Source: Acidimicrobiales bacterium (GTDB lineage Bacteria; Actinomycetota; Acidimicrobiia; Acidimicrobiales; SHLQ01). From it: a DNA stretch of 64,000 nucleotides. The notes under the pieces were generated by a model that was given only the letters and a program-made list of their open reading frames with translations, did not search any database and had not been told where the DNA came from. This document shows, one piece after another, positions 36,247 to 45,459 of this stretch. Location: assembly GCA_020628865.1 (NCBI GenBank), contig JAHDEJ010000001.1, forward strand, positions 317,395-381,394, read 5' to 3'. A program made the translations under genes and the position numbers. Numbering within the stretch: the first letter of the stretch is position 1; each line of letters starts with the position of its first letter.

Positions 36247-36552
36247 TCAGTCTGACGCGCTGCCGATCCGCTGGTCAAGAGCGGCAATCGATGCCTCCGC
36301 CTCGTCGAGCTGACCCGATTGGATCTGGGCCATGGCCTGCTCCACATCTCCCAGCCGGCCCTCGAGTTCGTCGACCGACGGGCCGTCCAACTCGTCCTCG
36401 GCAACGTCGCTGACGTCTGGTGCATCAACCTCGGCTACAACATCGACGTCGGGAGCGGGTTCGGCGTCCTCGGCGGGTGGCGCATCGTGGGCGACGACCG
36501 TCGGCGTCGGATCGGTGGGCTCGTCGTCGGGGGAAACGTGTTCGGATTCCAT
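36247..36552 (-). CDS. Small acidic hypothetical protein
   Basis: A 101-aa protein. An Asp/Pro/Val-rich disordered N-terminal 60 residues precede an amphipathic helix DELEGRLGDVEQAMAQIQSGQLDEAEASIAALD. A similar helical tail is common in short actinobacterial proteins of unknown function. Start at 36552 (MESEHVSPDD) is chosen because upstream codons look like shadow sequence. No function assigned. Confidence 0.6.
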   Translation of the reverse strand: MESEHVSPDDEPTDPTPTVVAHDAPPAEDAEPAPDVDVVAEVDAPDVSDVAEDELDGPSVDELEGRLGDVEQAMAQIQSGQLDEAEASIAALDQRIGSASD

Positions 36553-36651
36553 GGCGTCGCCGAGCCTATCGGCGGTCCGCCGGGCAGCCAGCGTCGGGTC
36601 CGGGCCCGCTCCGACCGGCCCCACACTGCGCCCATCGTTACGCTCACAGAG

Positions 36652-37377
36652 GTGCGCCCAATCCTCCTTCTCCTGGGCTTGATGCTGCTCGGATGCGCGT
36701 CCGACGCGGCCGACAACGGGGCGGCTGCTCAGGAGACGACCTCGAGCACGGCCGCCTTAGCGCCGCCCACCACGACGGTTCCCGTCACCGCGTCGACCAC
36801 GACCAGCGCGACGTCCACAACCATCGCCACGAGCACGACACTGCCGGCGACGACCACCACGATCGGCACCGAACCGACCTGTGTCACCTTGACGGACTTC
36901 TCCGAGTCCAATGAGGCCTGGCGGGCGGTGAACGACGGCGTGATGGGCGGACGATCGGAGGGTGGGCCGAGCTTCACCGATGGGTCGATGACGTTCGCTG
37001 GAGAGATCAACACGAACGGCGGCGGCTACTCTTCGGTTCGGGCCCTACTTGCGCCCGGCACCCTCGCAGGGGCGACCGCGATCCGCGTGGTCGGCGTGCC
37101 CGACGACCGCACCTACCGGTTGATCCTCAGCGATGCAGCGGATGGCCGCGACCGGCGTGTTTCCCACCAGGCAGACCTCGTCTTCGAATCCGCCGACGAG
37201 ACCGAAGGGGTGGCAACCGTTTCGCTCGATTCGCTGGAGACCAGCATCTTCGGCCAGTTGGTCTTCACCGAGCCCTTCGAACCGGATCTGGCGGTGGAGC
37301 TCGGCATTCAGATCGCCGACGGCATCGATGGACCCTTCGAACTCACCGTGGGTCGGATCGACCGCTGCTCGGGCTGA
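36652..37377 (+). CDS. Lipoprotein with CIA30 (NDUFAF1-like) domain
   Basis: A 241-aa protein starting at GTG. A short hydrophobic signal ends in LLGC (Cys15), followed by a Thr/Ser/Ala-rich linker of about 55 residues and a CIA30 domain: TLTDFSESNEAWRAVNDGVMGGRSEGGPSF, then GEINTNGGGYSSVRA and DRTYRLIL. CIA30 domains are carbohydrate-binding-like sandwich folds; the mitochondrial relative assembles complex I, but bacterial roles are unknown. The ribosome site is weak and the start is the least sure part. Confidence 0.72.
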   Translation: MRPILLLLGLMLLGCASDAADNGAAAQETTSSTAALAPPTTTVPVTASTTTSATSTTIATSTTLPATTTTIGTEPTCVTLTDFSESNEAWRAVNDGVMGGRSEGGPSFTDGSMTFAGEINTNGGGYSSVRALLAPGTLAGATAIRVVGVPDDRTYRLILSDAADGRDRRVSHQADLVFESADETEGVATVSLDSLETSIFGQLVFTEPFEPDLAVELGIQIADGIDGPFELTVGRIDRCSG

Positions 37378-37401
37378 CCCGTCGGCAGGGCCGGGCGTTG
37401 A

Positions 37402-39051
37402 TCAACTTCCGAACGGGGCCGAGCCCAGCACGTCCAACATCGCCTGCCAGGCGTCCGGCTCGGTGCGGAGTCGCCAATCCCACGGCTGCTCACTTCGCTT
37501 GTCGTAGTCGAAGTAGACGACGGCCCGAATGTTGGGTGATGCGTTGACCCAGCTCGGGATGCCCTGCACCCAGGCGGCGCGGTCACCCGGGTCTCGCTCG
37601 GTGGCCCCGAACTCGGCGATGAGGATCGGCTTGGTCGGGTGTTGATCGGCCCACGCCTGGAAGGCGGTGAACTCGTCGGCGATCGGGTCGAGGGGCTTGC
37701 TCAGGTTCATGCCGGAGTAGCCGTCGGCGCAGATCCAGTCGACGTTGTCGTCTCCGGGATAGAACAGGGCGCCCTGCTGCTCCCAGTTCCAGGCGGTCGG
37801 ACACCACACCCATTCGATGTTGTCGACGGCGCCCTCTTCGACGAAGATGCCGCGGACGTACATCCATGCGTCGATGTAGTTCTGGGGGTCGCCGTCGATC
37901 CAGCTGACCTTGTAGGACACATCCGGTTCGTGCCAGAAGCGGAGCTTGACGGTGCCGGGCAGCGTCTGGAGCTCCTGTGCGTGATGGCGAATCCAGGCAT
38001 CGTGTGTGCCGTCGAGGATCGAGGACGCGTTGGTGCCGTTCCACGTGAGGAGCAGGTCGCGGCCCTCGTTCATGTGCCATTCGTAGACGGACATGTTCAG
38101 GTTCTTGGTGAACGACTTGAACTCGTGGGCGATCAGACGGCCGTTCCCCGGGGTTGCCTCGAGGTCGTCCCAGTAGTTGGTCCTGTCGGTTCCCCAAAGA
38201 TCGACGTTGAAACCCATCTGGACCGGGCCGCCGGGGATGGCGATCGGATCGGGCAGTTCGGTGAAGGCGAGGCCTTCCGGAACCGTCGTGGTGGTCGTTG
38301 AGGTCGTGGTGGTGGTCGGCGCCGTCGTTGTCGCTGGGGCGGCAACTTCGGTTGCGGCGGCAACGAAGGTGCAGGGGACATCGTCGGTTCCGCCGTTCCA
38401 GAGTCGAAGGATGTACTCGTCGTCGGTGTCGACCGAGTCCGGGATGAGAATCGCGACCGCGGCCTCGTCGGGCGTGTGGTACCAGGCGTCGTTCTTTCGG
38501 AACACGGCGGTGCGGCCGGCATCCTCCCACCGGATCACCCCGTCGTCGGCCCGCACCTCGATCTCGCACCAGACTTCCGGGTCGGCCGCAGGTGCGCCGG
38601 TGCCATCCGGAGAGGCGACGACGCCATCGATGCCGGGGGTGGACACAACCGGAGCGGACGACTCGGCCGCCGGGGCGGCGCTCGCATCCGCGATCGGCGT
38701 GTCGGCTTCGGGCGTGATGCCGATGTTCCCGCTGGCAACGGCAGATGCCGGAGCCGCCGGCTCCACGTCTTCGTCGTCGTTGGAGACGGCCGCTGAATCG
38801 GAAACGGATGTCGCCGCTCCCGGTTCGCCTGCTCCGGCCGGGGTCGACGCTTGCGCAACGGTCGTTTCGGGCGATGCTGCGGCGGGCTCCACGACGGCAA
38901 CCTCCGCTGCGGCACCGAGATCGTCGGTGTAGAGATCCACCGGGGCTTCGTCGCCCAAGCCGATGAATCCGATCAGGGCGAGTACGGGGGCGAGCAGCGC
39001 CACCGGCAGCCACCACGGCAGGCGCGGTCGAGAGCGGGTGTCAGGGTCCAC
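37402..39051 (-). CDS. Membrane-anchored GH26-like glycoside hydrolase
   Basis: A 549-aa protein starting at GTG. One N-terminal membrane span (about residues 12-33) is followed by a long Ala/Pro/Thr/Glu linker with a small beta domain (CEIEVRADDGVIRWEDAGRTAVFRKND) and a Thr tract. The catalytic (beta/alpha)8 domain covers the last 290 residues. LRFWHEPD holds the likely acid/base Glu and LIAEFGATE the nucleophile Glu, as in GH26 mannanases. It probably acts outside the cell on a beta-mannan-type glycan; the exact substrate is inferred. Confidence 0.82.
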   Translation of the reverse strand: MDPDTRSRPRLPWWLPVALLAPVLALIGFIGLGDEAPVDLYTDDLGAAAEVAVVEPAAASPETTVAQASTPAGAGEPGAATSVSDSAAVSNDDEDVEPAAPASAVASGNIGITPEADTPIADASAAPAAESSAPVVSTPGIDGVVASPDGTGAPAADPEVWCEIEVRADDGVIRWEDAGRTAVFRKNDAWYHTPDEAAVAILIPDSVDTDDEYILRLWNGGTDDVPCTFVAAATEVAAPATTTAPTTTTTSTTTTTVPEGLAFTELPDPIAIPGGPVQMGFNVDLWGTDRTNYWDDLEATPGNGRLIAHEFKSFTKNLNMSVYEWHMNEGRDLLLTWNGTNASSILDGTHDAWIRHHAQELQTLPGTVKLRFWHEPDVSYKVSWIDGDPQNYIDAWMYVRGIFVEEGAVDNIEWVWCPTAWNWEQQGALFYPGDDNVDWICADGYSGMNLSKPLDPIADEFTAFQAWADQHPTKPILIAEFGATERDPGDRAAWVQGIPSWVNASPNIRAVVYFDYDKRSEQPWDWRLRTEPDAWQAMLDVLGSAPFGS

Positions 39052-39141
39052 AACCGGATGGTCGGTGTGGTCCGCCGTGAACTGGAGTGAATTGGGTCAT
39101 TCCGCCTGTCGCCGCTGAAGGGCCCCGGCTACGTTCGGCAG

Positions 39142-40524
39142 GTGAACGACGCCAAGCTCGGACAACGCACGCTGCTCATCACTTCGGCCGCGGTGTTCAT
39201 GGTGAGCTTGGAGATCACGATCATTGCGTTGGCGTTCCCGCAGATCCAGGAGGCGTTCCCCGACACGTCGGAGGCGACGCTGTCGTGGGTGATCACGGCG
39301 TACAACATCGGCGTGGCCTCCCTGCTGTTGCTGTCCGGTTGGTGGGCCGACAACGCGGGCCGCAAGAAGGTCTTCCTCATCGGGCTCATCGCCTTTGCCG
39401 TCGGGTCGATGCTCGCCGGCGTGGCGGGGTCCGCCCCGGTGCTCATCGGATCACGGGTGTTGCAGTCGATCGGTGGCGCCATCCAGTATCCGGCCGGGCT
39501 CGCGCTGCTCCTGTCGGCCTTCCCTCCCGAGAAGCGCCCGTCTGCGATCGGGGTCTGGGGTGCGATGGGAGCGCTGGCCGCAGCGCTCGGTCCGTCGCTC
39601 GGCGGATTGCTCGTCGAGGCGCTTGGCTGGCGTTCGATCTTCGTCATCAATGTGCCGGTCGCCGTGGTTGCCGCGATCGTCGGTGCACGTTGGCTGGAGG
39701 AGAGCCGGCTTCCCGACGTGCCGGCCCGGGTGGACGTGATCGGCGTGCCGCTGGCCTCGCTCGGTATCGGCGCCGTGCTGCTCGGGGTGGTGCAGGCGGA
39801 GTCGTTTGGTGTCGGGTCGCCGCTGATGATCGGCTCGATCGTCGTCGGCGTCGGCATGGTTGTTGCGTTCCTTGTCCGGTCCCGACGCCATCCTCACCCG
39901 CTGTTCGACCTCGACCTGTTCTCGATTCGGACGTACGCGATCGCGAACGCGCTGACCGTTCTCTTCGTGATGGCGTTCTTCAGTTGGTTGGTGACCATGC
40001 CCACCTTCATTCAGGAGGAGTGGGGCTGGTCGGTGCTTCGCACCGGCTTCGCAATTGCCCCCGGTCCGCTGGTGGCGATGTTCTTCTCGATGCGGGCCGG
40101 CCATGTGGCGGAACGGATCGGTGCGGCCCCCATTCTTGCGATCGGCGGGTTCGCCGGAATGATCGGGCTGCTGCTCCAACGGATGGTGTTCGATGGGACA
40201 CCCGACTACGTCGTCGAGCTTCTCATCCCGAACCTGCTCATCGGGGTGGCCGCCGGTTGCAGCTTCTCGATGCTGGTGGCGGCGGCGATGAGCGAGGTTC
40301 CGCCGGCACAGTTCGGCATGGCTGGGGCCGGACGGACGACCATCTTCCAGCTCGGCGTTGCCGCTGGTGTGGCGATGGGCTTCGCCCTGACCGCAGGTGC
40401 CGAAACTTCGGGCGAGGCACTGAGCTCGATGCACACACTCTTCCTCGTGGGTGCGGCACTCTACGCGACGCAATTCGTCGTGTTCACCTGGTTCTTCCCC
40501 CGTGGGGCATCATCGTCTCACTGA
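39142..40524 (+). CDS. MFS transporter, DHA2-like (EmrB/QacA)
   Basis: A 460-aa polytopic protein starting at GTG. The first span has VFMVSLEITIIALAFPQIQEAF, motif A is GWWADNAGRKKVFLIG, and motif C-like GALAAALGPSLGGLLVE follows. About 14 hydrophobic segments are expected for the DHA2 drug/H+ antiporter group. The substrate is unknown. The sulfite-oxidase-like gene begins 18 bp downstream. Confidence 0.9.
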   Translation: MNDAKLGQRTLLITSAAVFMVSLEITIIALAFPQIQEAFPDTSEATLSWVITAYNIGVASLLLLSGWWADNAGRKKVFLIGLIAFAVGSMLAGVAGSAPVLIGSRVLQSIGGAIQYPAGLALLLSAFPPEKRPSAIGVWGAMGALAAALGPSLGGLLVEALGWRSIFVINVPVAVVAAIVGARWLEESRLPDVPARVDVIGVPLASLGIGAVLLGVVQAESFGVGSPLMIGSIVVGVGMVVAFLVRSRRHPHPLFDLDLFSIRTYAIANALTVLFVMAFFSWLVTMPTFIQEEWGWSVLRTGFAIAPGPLVAMFFSMRAGHVAERIGAAPILAIGGFAGMIGLLLQRMVFDGTPDYVVELLIPNLLIGVAAGCSFSMLVAAAMSEVPPAQFGMAGAGRTTIFQLGVAAGVAMGFALTAGAETSGEALSSMHTLFLVGAALYATQFVVFTWFFPRGASSSH

Positions 40525-40541
40525 GCGAACGGAGCCAGCCC

Positions 40542-41591
40542 ATGTCGAACGTGAAGAACCCGGCAGAGTTCACCGCACTGAAGCGGAGCCTCGAGCCGAA
40601 GACGATGGATCTCGGCCTCGACCAGACCGGCATCGACCGCTTCTTCGTCTGCAGCGTGGCCGATGCGCCCGAGTTCGATGCGGCGACATGGTCGATGACA
40701 ATCGACGGCCCGGCGGCGGCATCACCGACCGTGGTGTCCCTCGACGACCTTCGGACGCTCCCGCAACACGACCTCGGCGCATGGCTCGAGTGCGCCGGCA
40801 ACGGCCGGCGACTCTTCGAGCTCGTGGACGGGCACACCGCACCGCCGGTCGATGCCGACACCCAGTGGACCCTCGGCGCCATGGGAATGGCGAGCTGGCG
40901 GGGACCTCGGCTGCGCGACGTGCTCGCCCTGGCGTCCCCAACGGCGGCGATGGCGTGGGTGGCGCCGAGCGGCGTGGACGACGACAACATCGAAGACGAG
41001 GCACCGAAGATGTGCATGCCGGCTGACAAGGCGCTGCACCCGGACACGATCGTCGCACTCGAGATGAACGGTGAGCCGCTGACTGCTGAACATGGCGCGC
41101 CGGCCCGGGTGGTCGTGCCGGGGTGGATCGGCGCCTACTCGGTGAAGTGGCTCGGCCGGATCGAGCTCAGCGATGTGTGGGTGCCGTCGTGGCGCGCCGA
41201 TGTCTATTACCAGCACCGGCTACCCGATGGCACCGCCCTTGGCCCGGCGACGGCGCATCCGGTGAAGAGCTGCCTTGCCCTCGACTGGGACGCGCCGCTG
41301 CGATCCGGCACGCAGGAGATCGTCGGCTACGCCCGGGTGCCCGGCCAGCCGATCGGGTTGGTGGAGTGGTCGATCGATGGGGGTGACTGGCAGCCGGCCG
41401 AGCTGGTCGGCCCGAACGACGACTGGTCGTGGAGTCCGTTCCGGTTCGAATGGGCGGCAACGCCGGGTCGCCACGAGATCCGCACGCGGGCCACCGCGGC
41501 CGACGGCACGACGCAGCCCGAGTCCATGCCATACCACCCGAACACGATCCTCTGGAACGCGGTCACCCCACACCCGGTGATCGTCGACTGA
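40542..41591 (+). CDS. Sulfite oxidase-like molybdopterin oxidoreductase
   Basis: A 349-aa protein of the SUOX/YedY fold. Cys84 in LECAGNGR is the expected thiolate ligand of molybdenum. GVDDDNIEDEAPKMCMPADKAL and GAPARVVVPGWIGAYSVKWLGRIELSD are conserved blocks, and the C-terminal dimerisation domain (IVGYARVPGQPIGLVEWSIDGG) is present. No Tat or Sec signal is seen and no cytochrome domain, so it may work in the cytoplasm; substrate unproven. Ribosome site GGAG precedes the ATG. Confidence 0.87.
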   Translation: MSNVKNPAEFTALKRSLEPKTMDLGLDQTGIDRFFVCSVADAPEFDAATWSMTIDGPAAASPTVVSLDDLRTLPQHDLGAWLECAGNGRRLFELVDGHTAPPVDADTQWTLGAMGMASWRGPRLRDVLALASPTAAMAWVAPSGVDDDNIEDEAPKMCMPADKALHPDTIVALEMNGEPLTAEHGAPARVVVPGWIGAYSVKWLGRIELSDVWVPSWRADVYYQHRLPDGTALGPATAHPVKSCLALDWDAPLRSGTQEIVGYARVPGQPIGLVEWSIDGGDWQPAELVGPNDDWSWSPFRFEWAATPGRHEIRTRATAADGTTQPESMPYHPNTILWNAVTPHPVIVD

Positions 41592-41607
41592 CTCGGGCTG
41601 TCAGCGC

Positions 41608-42942
41608 TCAGAGCCCGGCGATGGCGGCCGGCACCAGGTCGGGGAGGTCGCCGGCCACGAGCCCGACGGCAGGACCGAGCGTGCTGGCGCGTCCATGCAG
41701 ATGCGCGCCCGTCGCTGCGGCTTCGAGCGGCTCGAGTCCCTGCGCGAGCAGCGCCCCGATCATCCCGGCGAGGACGTCCCCCGTGCCGGCGGTGGCGAGC
41801 CGCTCGTCGCCGGCGGTGCACAGCAACACACGACCATCGGGTGCGGCGACGACGGTGGTCGGCCCCTTGAGGAGGATCGTGGCCTGAAGGTCTTCAGCGA
41901 GCCGACGGGTTGCACCGATTCGGTCGTCGCCGACCGGTTCGCCGGCGAGTCGTTCGAACTCGCCGTCATGCGGCGTCAGCACGGTGGCGTGGGCACGATC
42001 GCGGACGACCTCGAGTGCACCGGCCACCGCGGAGAGGCCGTCGCCATCGAGTACGACCGGGGCCTCGACGGCGCCGAGCACTGCTCGAACCAACTCGACT
42101 GCACCGATGGACCGGCCCAAGCCCGGGCCGACGACGGCCGCCGCGAACCGGCTGTGGTCGGCTCGGACACCGCTGCCGGCCAAGGATGCGACCACTTCGG
42201 TGGGCACGTTGGGGTCGCTGCGGGCGGCAGAGTCCAGGTGAACGTACCCCGCCCCCATTCTCATCGCCCCCCGACAGGCGAGGTGCGACGCGCCGGTCAT
42301 GCCGGGCGAACCGGCCACGACGAGGAGCGCATGCTTCCACTTGTGGGCGTCGGCCGCACGCGTCGGGAGCCAACCGGCGACGTCCTGATCTTCCACGTGT
42401 CGGATGCCGGCCTCGCCCGGGCCGAGGGCGATGTCGAGCACCTGGATGCGGCCGGCGTGCGCTGGCCCATCGCCCAGCAACAGCCCGGGTTTGAGCGCCA
42501 TGAGCGCAAGTGTGTGGTCGGCGACGAACGGGCGCCCGTTGGCCCGACCCGTGTCTGCGTCGATGCCTGAGGGGAGGTCGATTGCGACCACTGGCGCATC
42601 CCCGGGATCGGGGGCTTCGAACGGGCGACTCAGACCGATGCCGAACAGCCCATCGAGCGTGAGGTCGGCCGGCGGGAGGACGTCGGGAAGTTCGCCGAGG
42701 ACGATGCGACGCACCCGCACGCCCCGACGTTCGAGCCGTCGGGCGGCAGACGCTGCGTCGGCACCGTTCAGGCCGGGACCGATGAGGACGTTGACCCGGC
42801 GCCCGTAGGTGCCGCCGAGCAGCCGGATGACGGCCCGACAAATGGCGTCGCCGACGCGAGCCAGGATGTCGTCGAGCTCCTCCCGGGCAAGGGCGGCCTC
42901 GTCGATCGCCTTGACCTCTGCCGGGGTGACGATGGGCTGCAT
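41608..42942 (-). CDS. nnr: Bifunctional NAD(P)H-hydrate epimerase/dehydratase
   Basis: A 444-aa fusion that repairs hydrated NAD(P)H. The N-terminal epimerase (NAXE) begins MQPIVTPAEVKAIDEAAL and is shorter than usual. The C-terminal ADP-dependent dehydratase (NAXD) shows LLVVAGSPGMTGAS, VVGPGLG, LTPHDGEFERL, LKGPTTVV and the catalytic GTGDVLAGMIGALL. It ends 10 bp after acpS on the same strand, the usual actinobacterial neighbour. Confidence 0.93.
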   Translation of the reverse strand: MQPIVTPAEVKAIDEAALAREELDDILARVGDAICRAVIRLLGGTYGRRVNVLIGPGLNGADAASAARRLERRGVRVRRIVLGELPDVLPPADLTLDGLFGIGLSRPFEAPDPGDAPVVAIDLPSGIDADTGRANGRPFVADHTLALMALKPGLLLGDGPAHAGRIQVLDIALGPGEAGIRHVEDQDVAGWLPTRAADAHKWKHALLVVAGSPGMTGASHLACRGAMRMGAGYVHLDSAARSDPNVPTEVVASLAGSGVRADHSRFAAAVVGPGLGRSIGAVELVRAVLGAVEAPVVLDGDGLSAVAGALEVVRDRAHATVLTPHDGEFERLAGEPVGDDRIGATRRLAEDLQATILLKGPTTVVAAPDGRVLLCTAGDERLATAGTGDVLAGMIGALLAQGLEPLEAAATGAHLHGRASTLGPAVGLVAGDLPDLVPAAIAGL

Positions 42943-42952
42943 CGATCCGACC

Positions 42953-43318
42953 CTAGAGCGCGACGGCGATGGCCTGAGCCGTGCTGACCGAATGCGTGAG
43001 GGTGAGCTTCCATTCGGTGATGCCGAGCTCGTCGGACTTCTCGGCTGCGCCGCCGTGCAGGACGACCGACGGTGCCCCGGACTCGGCCCGTACGACCTCG
43101 ATGTCTCGCATGGCAACCGCACCTAGGCCGACGCCCATGGCCTTCATCACCGCCTCCTTTGCGGCCCACCGAACGGCGTATCGCTCGGTGGGATCGTTCT
43201 TCGAATCGGCGTACTCGCACTCTGCGTCGGTGAACGATCGTGTGCGGATTCCGGGCGTCCGTTCGAGCACGGTACGAAACCGCTCGATGTCCACCAGGTC
43301 TGTACCGATGCCGATCAC
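42953..43318 (-). CDS. acpS: Holo-[acyl-carrier-protein] synthase AcpS
   Basis: A 121-aa phosphopantetheinyl transferase. VIGIGTDLVDIERF gives the metal-binding Asp, RYAVRWAAKEAVMKAMG the Lys/Glu site, and LTLTHSVSTAQAIAVAL the C-terminal strand. The start is GTG (VIGIG), as in many AcpS genes. An earlier in-frame ATG at 43402 lies inside the divergent metY region and is rejected. It activates ACP with CoA-derived phosphopantetheine. Confidence 0.94.
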   Translation of the reverse strand: MIGIGTDLVDIERFRTVLERTPGIRTRSFTDAECEYADSKNDPTERYAVRWAAKEAVMKAMGVGLGAVAMRDIEVVRAESGAPSVVLHGGAAEKSDELGITEWKLTLTHSVSTAQAIAVAL

Positions 43319-43400
43319 ATCCGCCAGCGTAGGGCGCACGGTGCGGTCGCTGGAACTCCCGAACGGGAATGCACAACGCCTCAGGGGTAGTTTCGGAGCC

Positions 43401-44687
43401 ATGACCGATCATGAGTGGGGCTTTCGAACCCGCGCACTGCACGCCGGGGCCCAGCCCGATCCGTACTCCGGGGCCCGGGCCGTTCCCATCTATCAGTCGA
43501 CCAGCTTCGTCTTCGAAGACACGCAGGATGCCGCCGACCTGTTCGCCCTGCAGAAGTACGGGACGATCTACACACGGATCTCGAACCCAACGCTCGCCGC
43601 GTTCGAAGAGCGGGTGGCGAGCTTGGAGGGCGGCATTGGTGCGGTGGCGACGTCGAGCGGGCAGGCGGCCGAGTTCCTGGCGATGACGGCGCTTGCCGAG
43701 GCCGGCGACAACATCGTCGCCAACAGTTCGCTCTACGGCGGCACCGTCACCCAGTTCGATGTGACGCTGCGACGGTTGGGCATCGACACCCGATTCGTGA
43801 ACACGAACGACCCGGCGGCGGTCGAGGCTTCGATCGACGATCGGACGAAGGCGGTCTTCACGGAGATCATCGCCAACCCGTCCGGCGAGGTCGCCGATCT
43901 GGAGACGCTGTCCACCGTGACCCGGGCGCATGGCGTACCGCTGGTCGTCGACAACACCTTCGCCACGGCGTTCCTGTGTCGACCGCTGGAGTTCGGTGCC
44001 GACATCGTCGTGCAGTCCGCCACGAAGTTCTTGGGCGGCCACGGCACGTCCATTGGCGGCGTGGTCGTCGACAGCGGTCGCTTCGACTGGGGCAATGGCC
44101 GCTTCCCGGTGATGACCGAGCCGGTGCCGAGCTACAACGGACTCCGCTGGTGGGACAACTTTGGCGAGTATGCCTTCGCCACCCGCCTGCGCAGCGAGCA
44201 GCTGCGCGATGTCGGCGCGTCGATGTCGCCGTTCAACGCCTTCATGCTGCTGCAGGGCATCGAGACGCTGCCGCAGCGGATGACGGAGCACGTGGCCAAC
44301 GCCCAGCGGGTGGCGGAATGGCTCGATGCCGATGATCGAGTCGGATGGGTCAAGTACGCCGGCCTTCCCGACTCGCCCCACCACGCGATGGCGAAGAAGT
44401 ACCTGCCGATGGGGCCCGGCGCCATCTTCACCTTCGGCGTGAATGGTGGCCGTGAGGCGGGCTCGCAGTTCATCAACTCGCTCCAGATGATCAGCCACCT
44501 CGCCAACGTCGGCGATGCGAAGACGCTGATCCTGCATCCGGCCACGACCACCCATCAGCAGCTCAGCGATGAACAGCTGGCGGCCGGTGGGGTGAGTGGC
44601 GACATGGTCCGCATCAGCGTGGGCCTCGAAGATGTCGAGGACATCCTGTGGGATCTCGACCAGGCATTGGAGGCCGCAAATGGCTGA
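43401..44687 (+). CDS. metY: O-acetylhomoserine sulfhydrylase-like (MetY) PLP enzyme
   Basis: A 428-aa Cys/Met metabolism PLP enzyme. Its length and MTDHEWGFRTRALHAGAQPDPYSGARAVPIYQSTSF match O-acetylhomoserine aminocarboxypropyltransferase. The Schiff-base Lys is in QSATKFLGGHG, and GTIYTRISNPT and VDNTFATAFLCRP are conserved. It makes homocysteine from O-acetylhomoserine and sulfide. The CoA-binding protein gene overlaps its 3' end by 8 bp. Confidence 0.92.
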   Translation: MTDHEWGFRTRALHAGAQPDPYSGARAVPIYQSTSFVFEDTQDAADLFALQKYGTIYTRISNPTLAAFEERVASLEGGIGAVATSSGQAAEFLAMTALAEAGDNIVANSSLYGGTVTQFDVTLRRLGIDTRFVNTNDPAAVEASIDDRTKAVFTEIIANPSGEVADLETLSTVTRAHGVPLVVDNTFATAFLCRPLEFGADIVVQSATKFLGGHGTSIGGVVVDSGRFDWGNGRFPVMTEPVPSYNGLRWWDNFGEYAFATRLRSEQLRDVGASMSPFNAFMLLQGIETLPQRMTEHVANAQRVAEWLDADDRVGWVKYAGLPDSPHHAMAKKYLPMGPGAIFTFGVNGGREAGSQFINSLQMISHLANVGDAKTLILHPATTTHQQLSDEQLAAGGVSGDMVRISVGLEDVEDILWDLDQALEAANG

Positions 44688-45180
44688 GGACGATCGTGGA
44701 CCCATCGACGGCTGGGAGCCGCCGTCGGCGACCGAGCGCAAGCGCATTCTCGACGAGACTCGCAGCATTGCGATCGTCGGCGCGTCGGCGAACCCGGCGC
44801 GGGCGTCGAACTTCGTGGCGACGTATCTGTTGTCGAGCTCGGCCGACTTTCAGGTGTACCTGGTGAATCCGAGGGAGACCGAGATCCTGGGCCAACCCGT
44901 GTATGCGTCGCTGGCGGATCTGCCGGAGGTGCCGGACATGGTCGACGTGTTTCGCAAGAGCGACGATCTTCCGGGAGTGGCGGAGGAGGCCATCGCCGTG
45001 GGGGCGAAGTCGTTCTGGGCACAGTTGGGGCTGTGGAGCGCTGACGCGGCCAAGGCCGCTGCTTCTGCCGGTCTCGACGTCGTGATGGATCGGTGCACGA
45101 AGATCGAACACGCCCGCTTCGCCGGAGGCCTCCACCTCGCCGGCTTCTCCACCGGAGTCATCTCCAGCAAGCGCCGCTAG
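44680..45180 (+). CDS. CoA-binding domain protein (YccU-like)
   Basis: A 166-aa Rossmann-type CoA_binding-2 protein: SIAIVGASANPARASNFVATYLL, VYLVNPRETEILGQPVYASLADLPEVPDMVDVFR, and the terminal VVMDRCTKIEHARF, all typical of the YccU family. Such genes often pair with MetY, suggesting a link to sulfur amino acids (inference). It overlaps metY by 8 bp (start ATGGCTGA). Confidence 0.9.
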   Translation: MAEDDRGPIDGWEPPSATERKRILDETRSIAIVGASANPARASNFVATYLLSSSADFQVYLVNPRETEILGQPVYASLADLPEVPDMVDVFRKSDDLPGVAEEAIAVGAKSFWAQLGLWSADAAKAAASAGLDVVMDRCTKIEHARFAGGLHLAGFSTGVISSKRR

Positions 45181-45201
45181 CCACCCACCGCGCGCAAGCC
45201 A

Positions 45202-45224
45202 CCACATCGGTACCAGGTACGAAT
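45202..45224 (+). repeat. Intergenic direct repeat, copy 1
   Basis: The 23-bp stretch beginning CCACATCGGTACCAGGTACG and ending AAT recurs exactly at 45310-45332, 108 bp on. It contains a GGTACC palindrome and a second GGTAC. The surrounding GCGCGCAAGC is also partly repeated. Confidence 0.85.
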
Positions 45225-45309
45225 CGTGGATCTGGAACACTCGGAGGCGCGCGGCTATCGCAAGATCCCGAAAGCAGCGAAGGCCGCCTCACCCGTCGCG
45301 CGCAAGCGC

Positions 45310-45332
45310 CCACATCGGTACCAGGTACGAAT
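45310..45332 (+). repeat. Intergenic direct repeat, copy 2
   Basis: Exact second copy of the 23-bp repeat. The 280-bp gap that holds the pair (45181-45459) has no coding sequence that I can support. Confidence 0.85.
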
Positions 45333-45440
45333 GTGAGCACCCACGCGCAGAGAGCGGTGGGAGCCCCGCCGACTACTCGTTGCAACTCGAAGACCCGAGT
45401 TTCGACGGAGTCGAATACTCGAGTAGTGAGCGAAGCGAAC

Positions 45441-45459
45441 GGCAACTCGAAGAGTTGCC
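45441..45459 (-). terminator. Hairpin directly after the YdbT-like gene
   Basis: GGCAACTC/GAGTTGCC 8-bp stem with a 3-nt loop, immediately past the TAG stop. No T tract follows (GTTCGCTTCGC), so terminator strength is uncertain. Confidence 0.5.
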
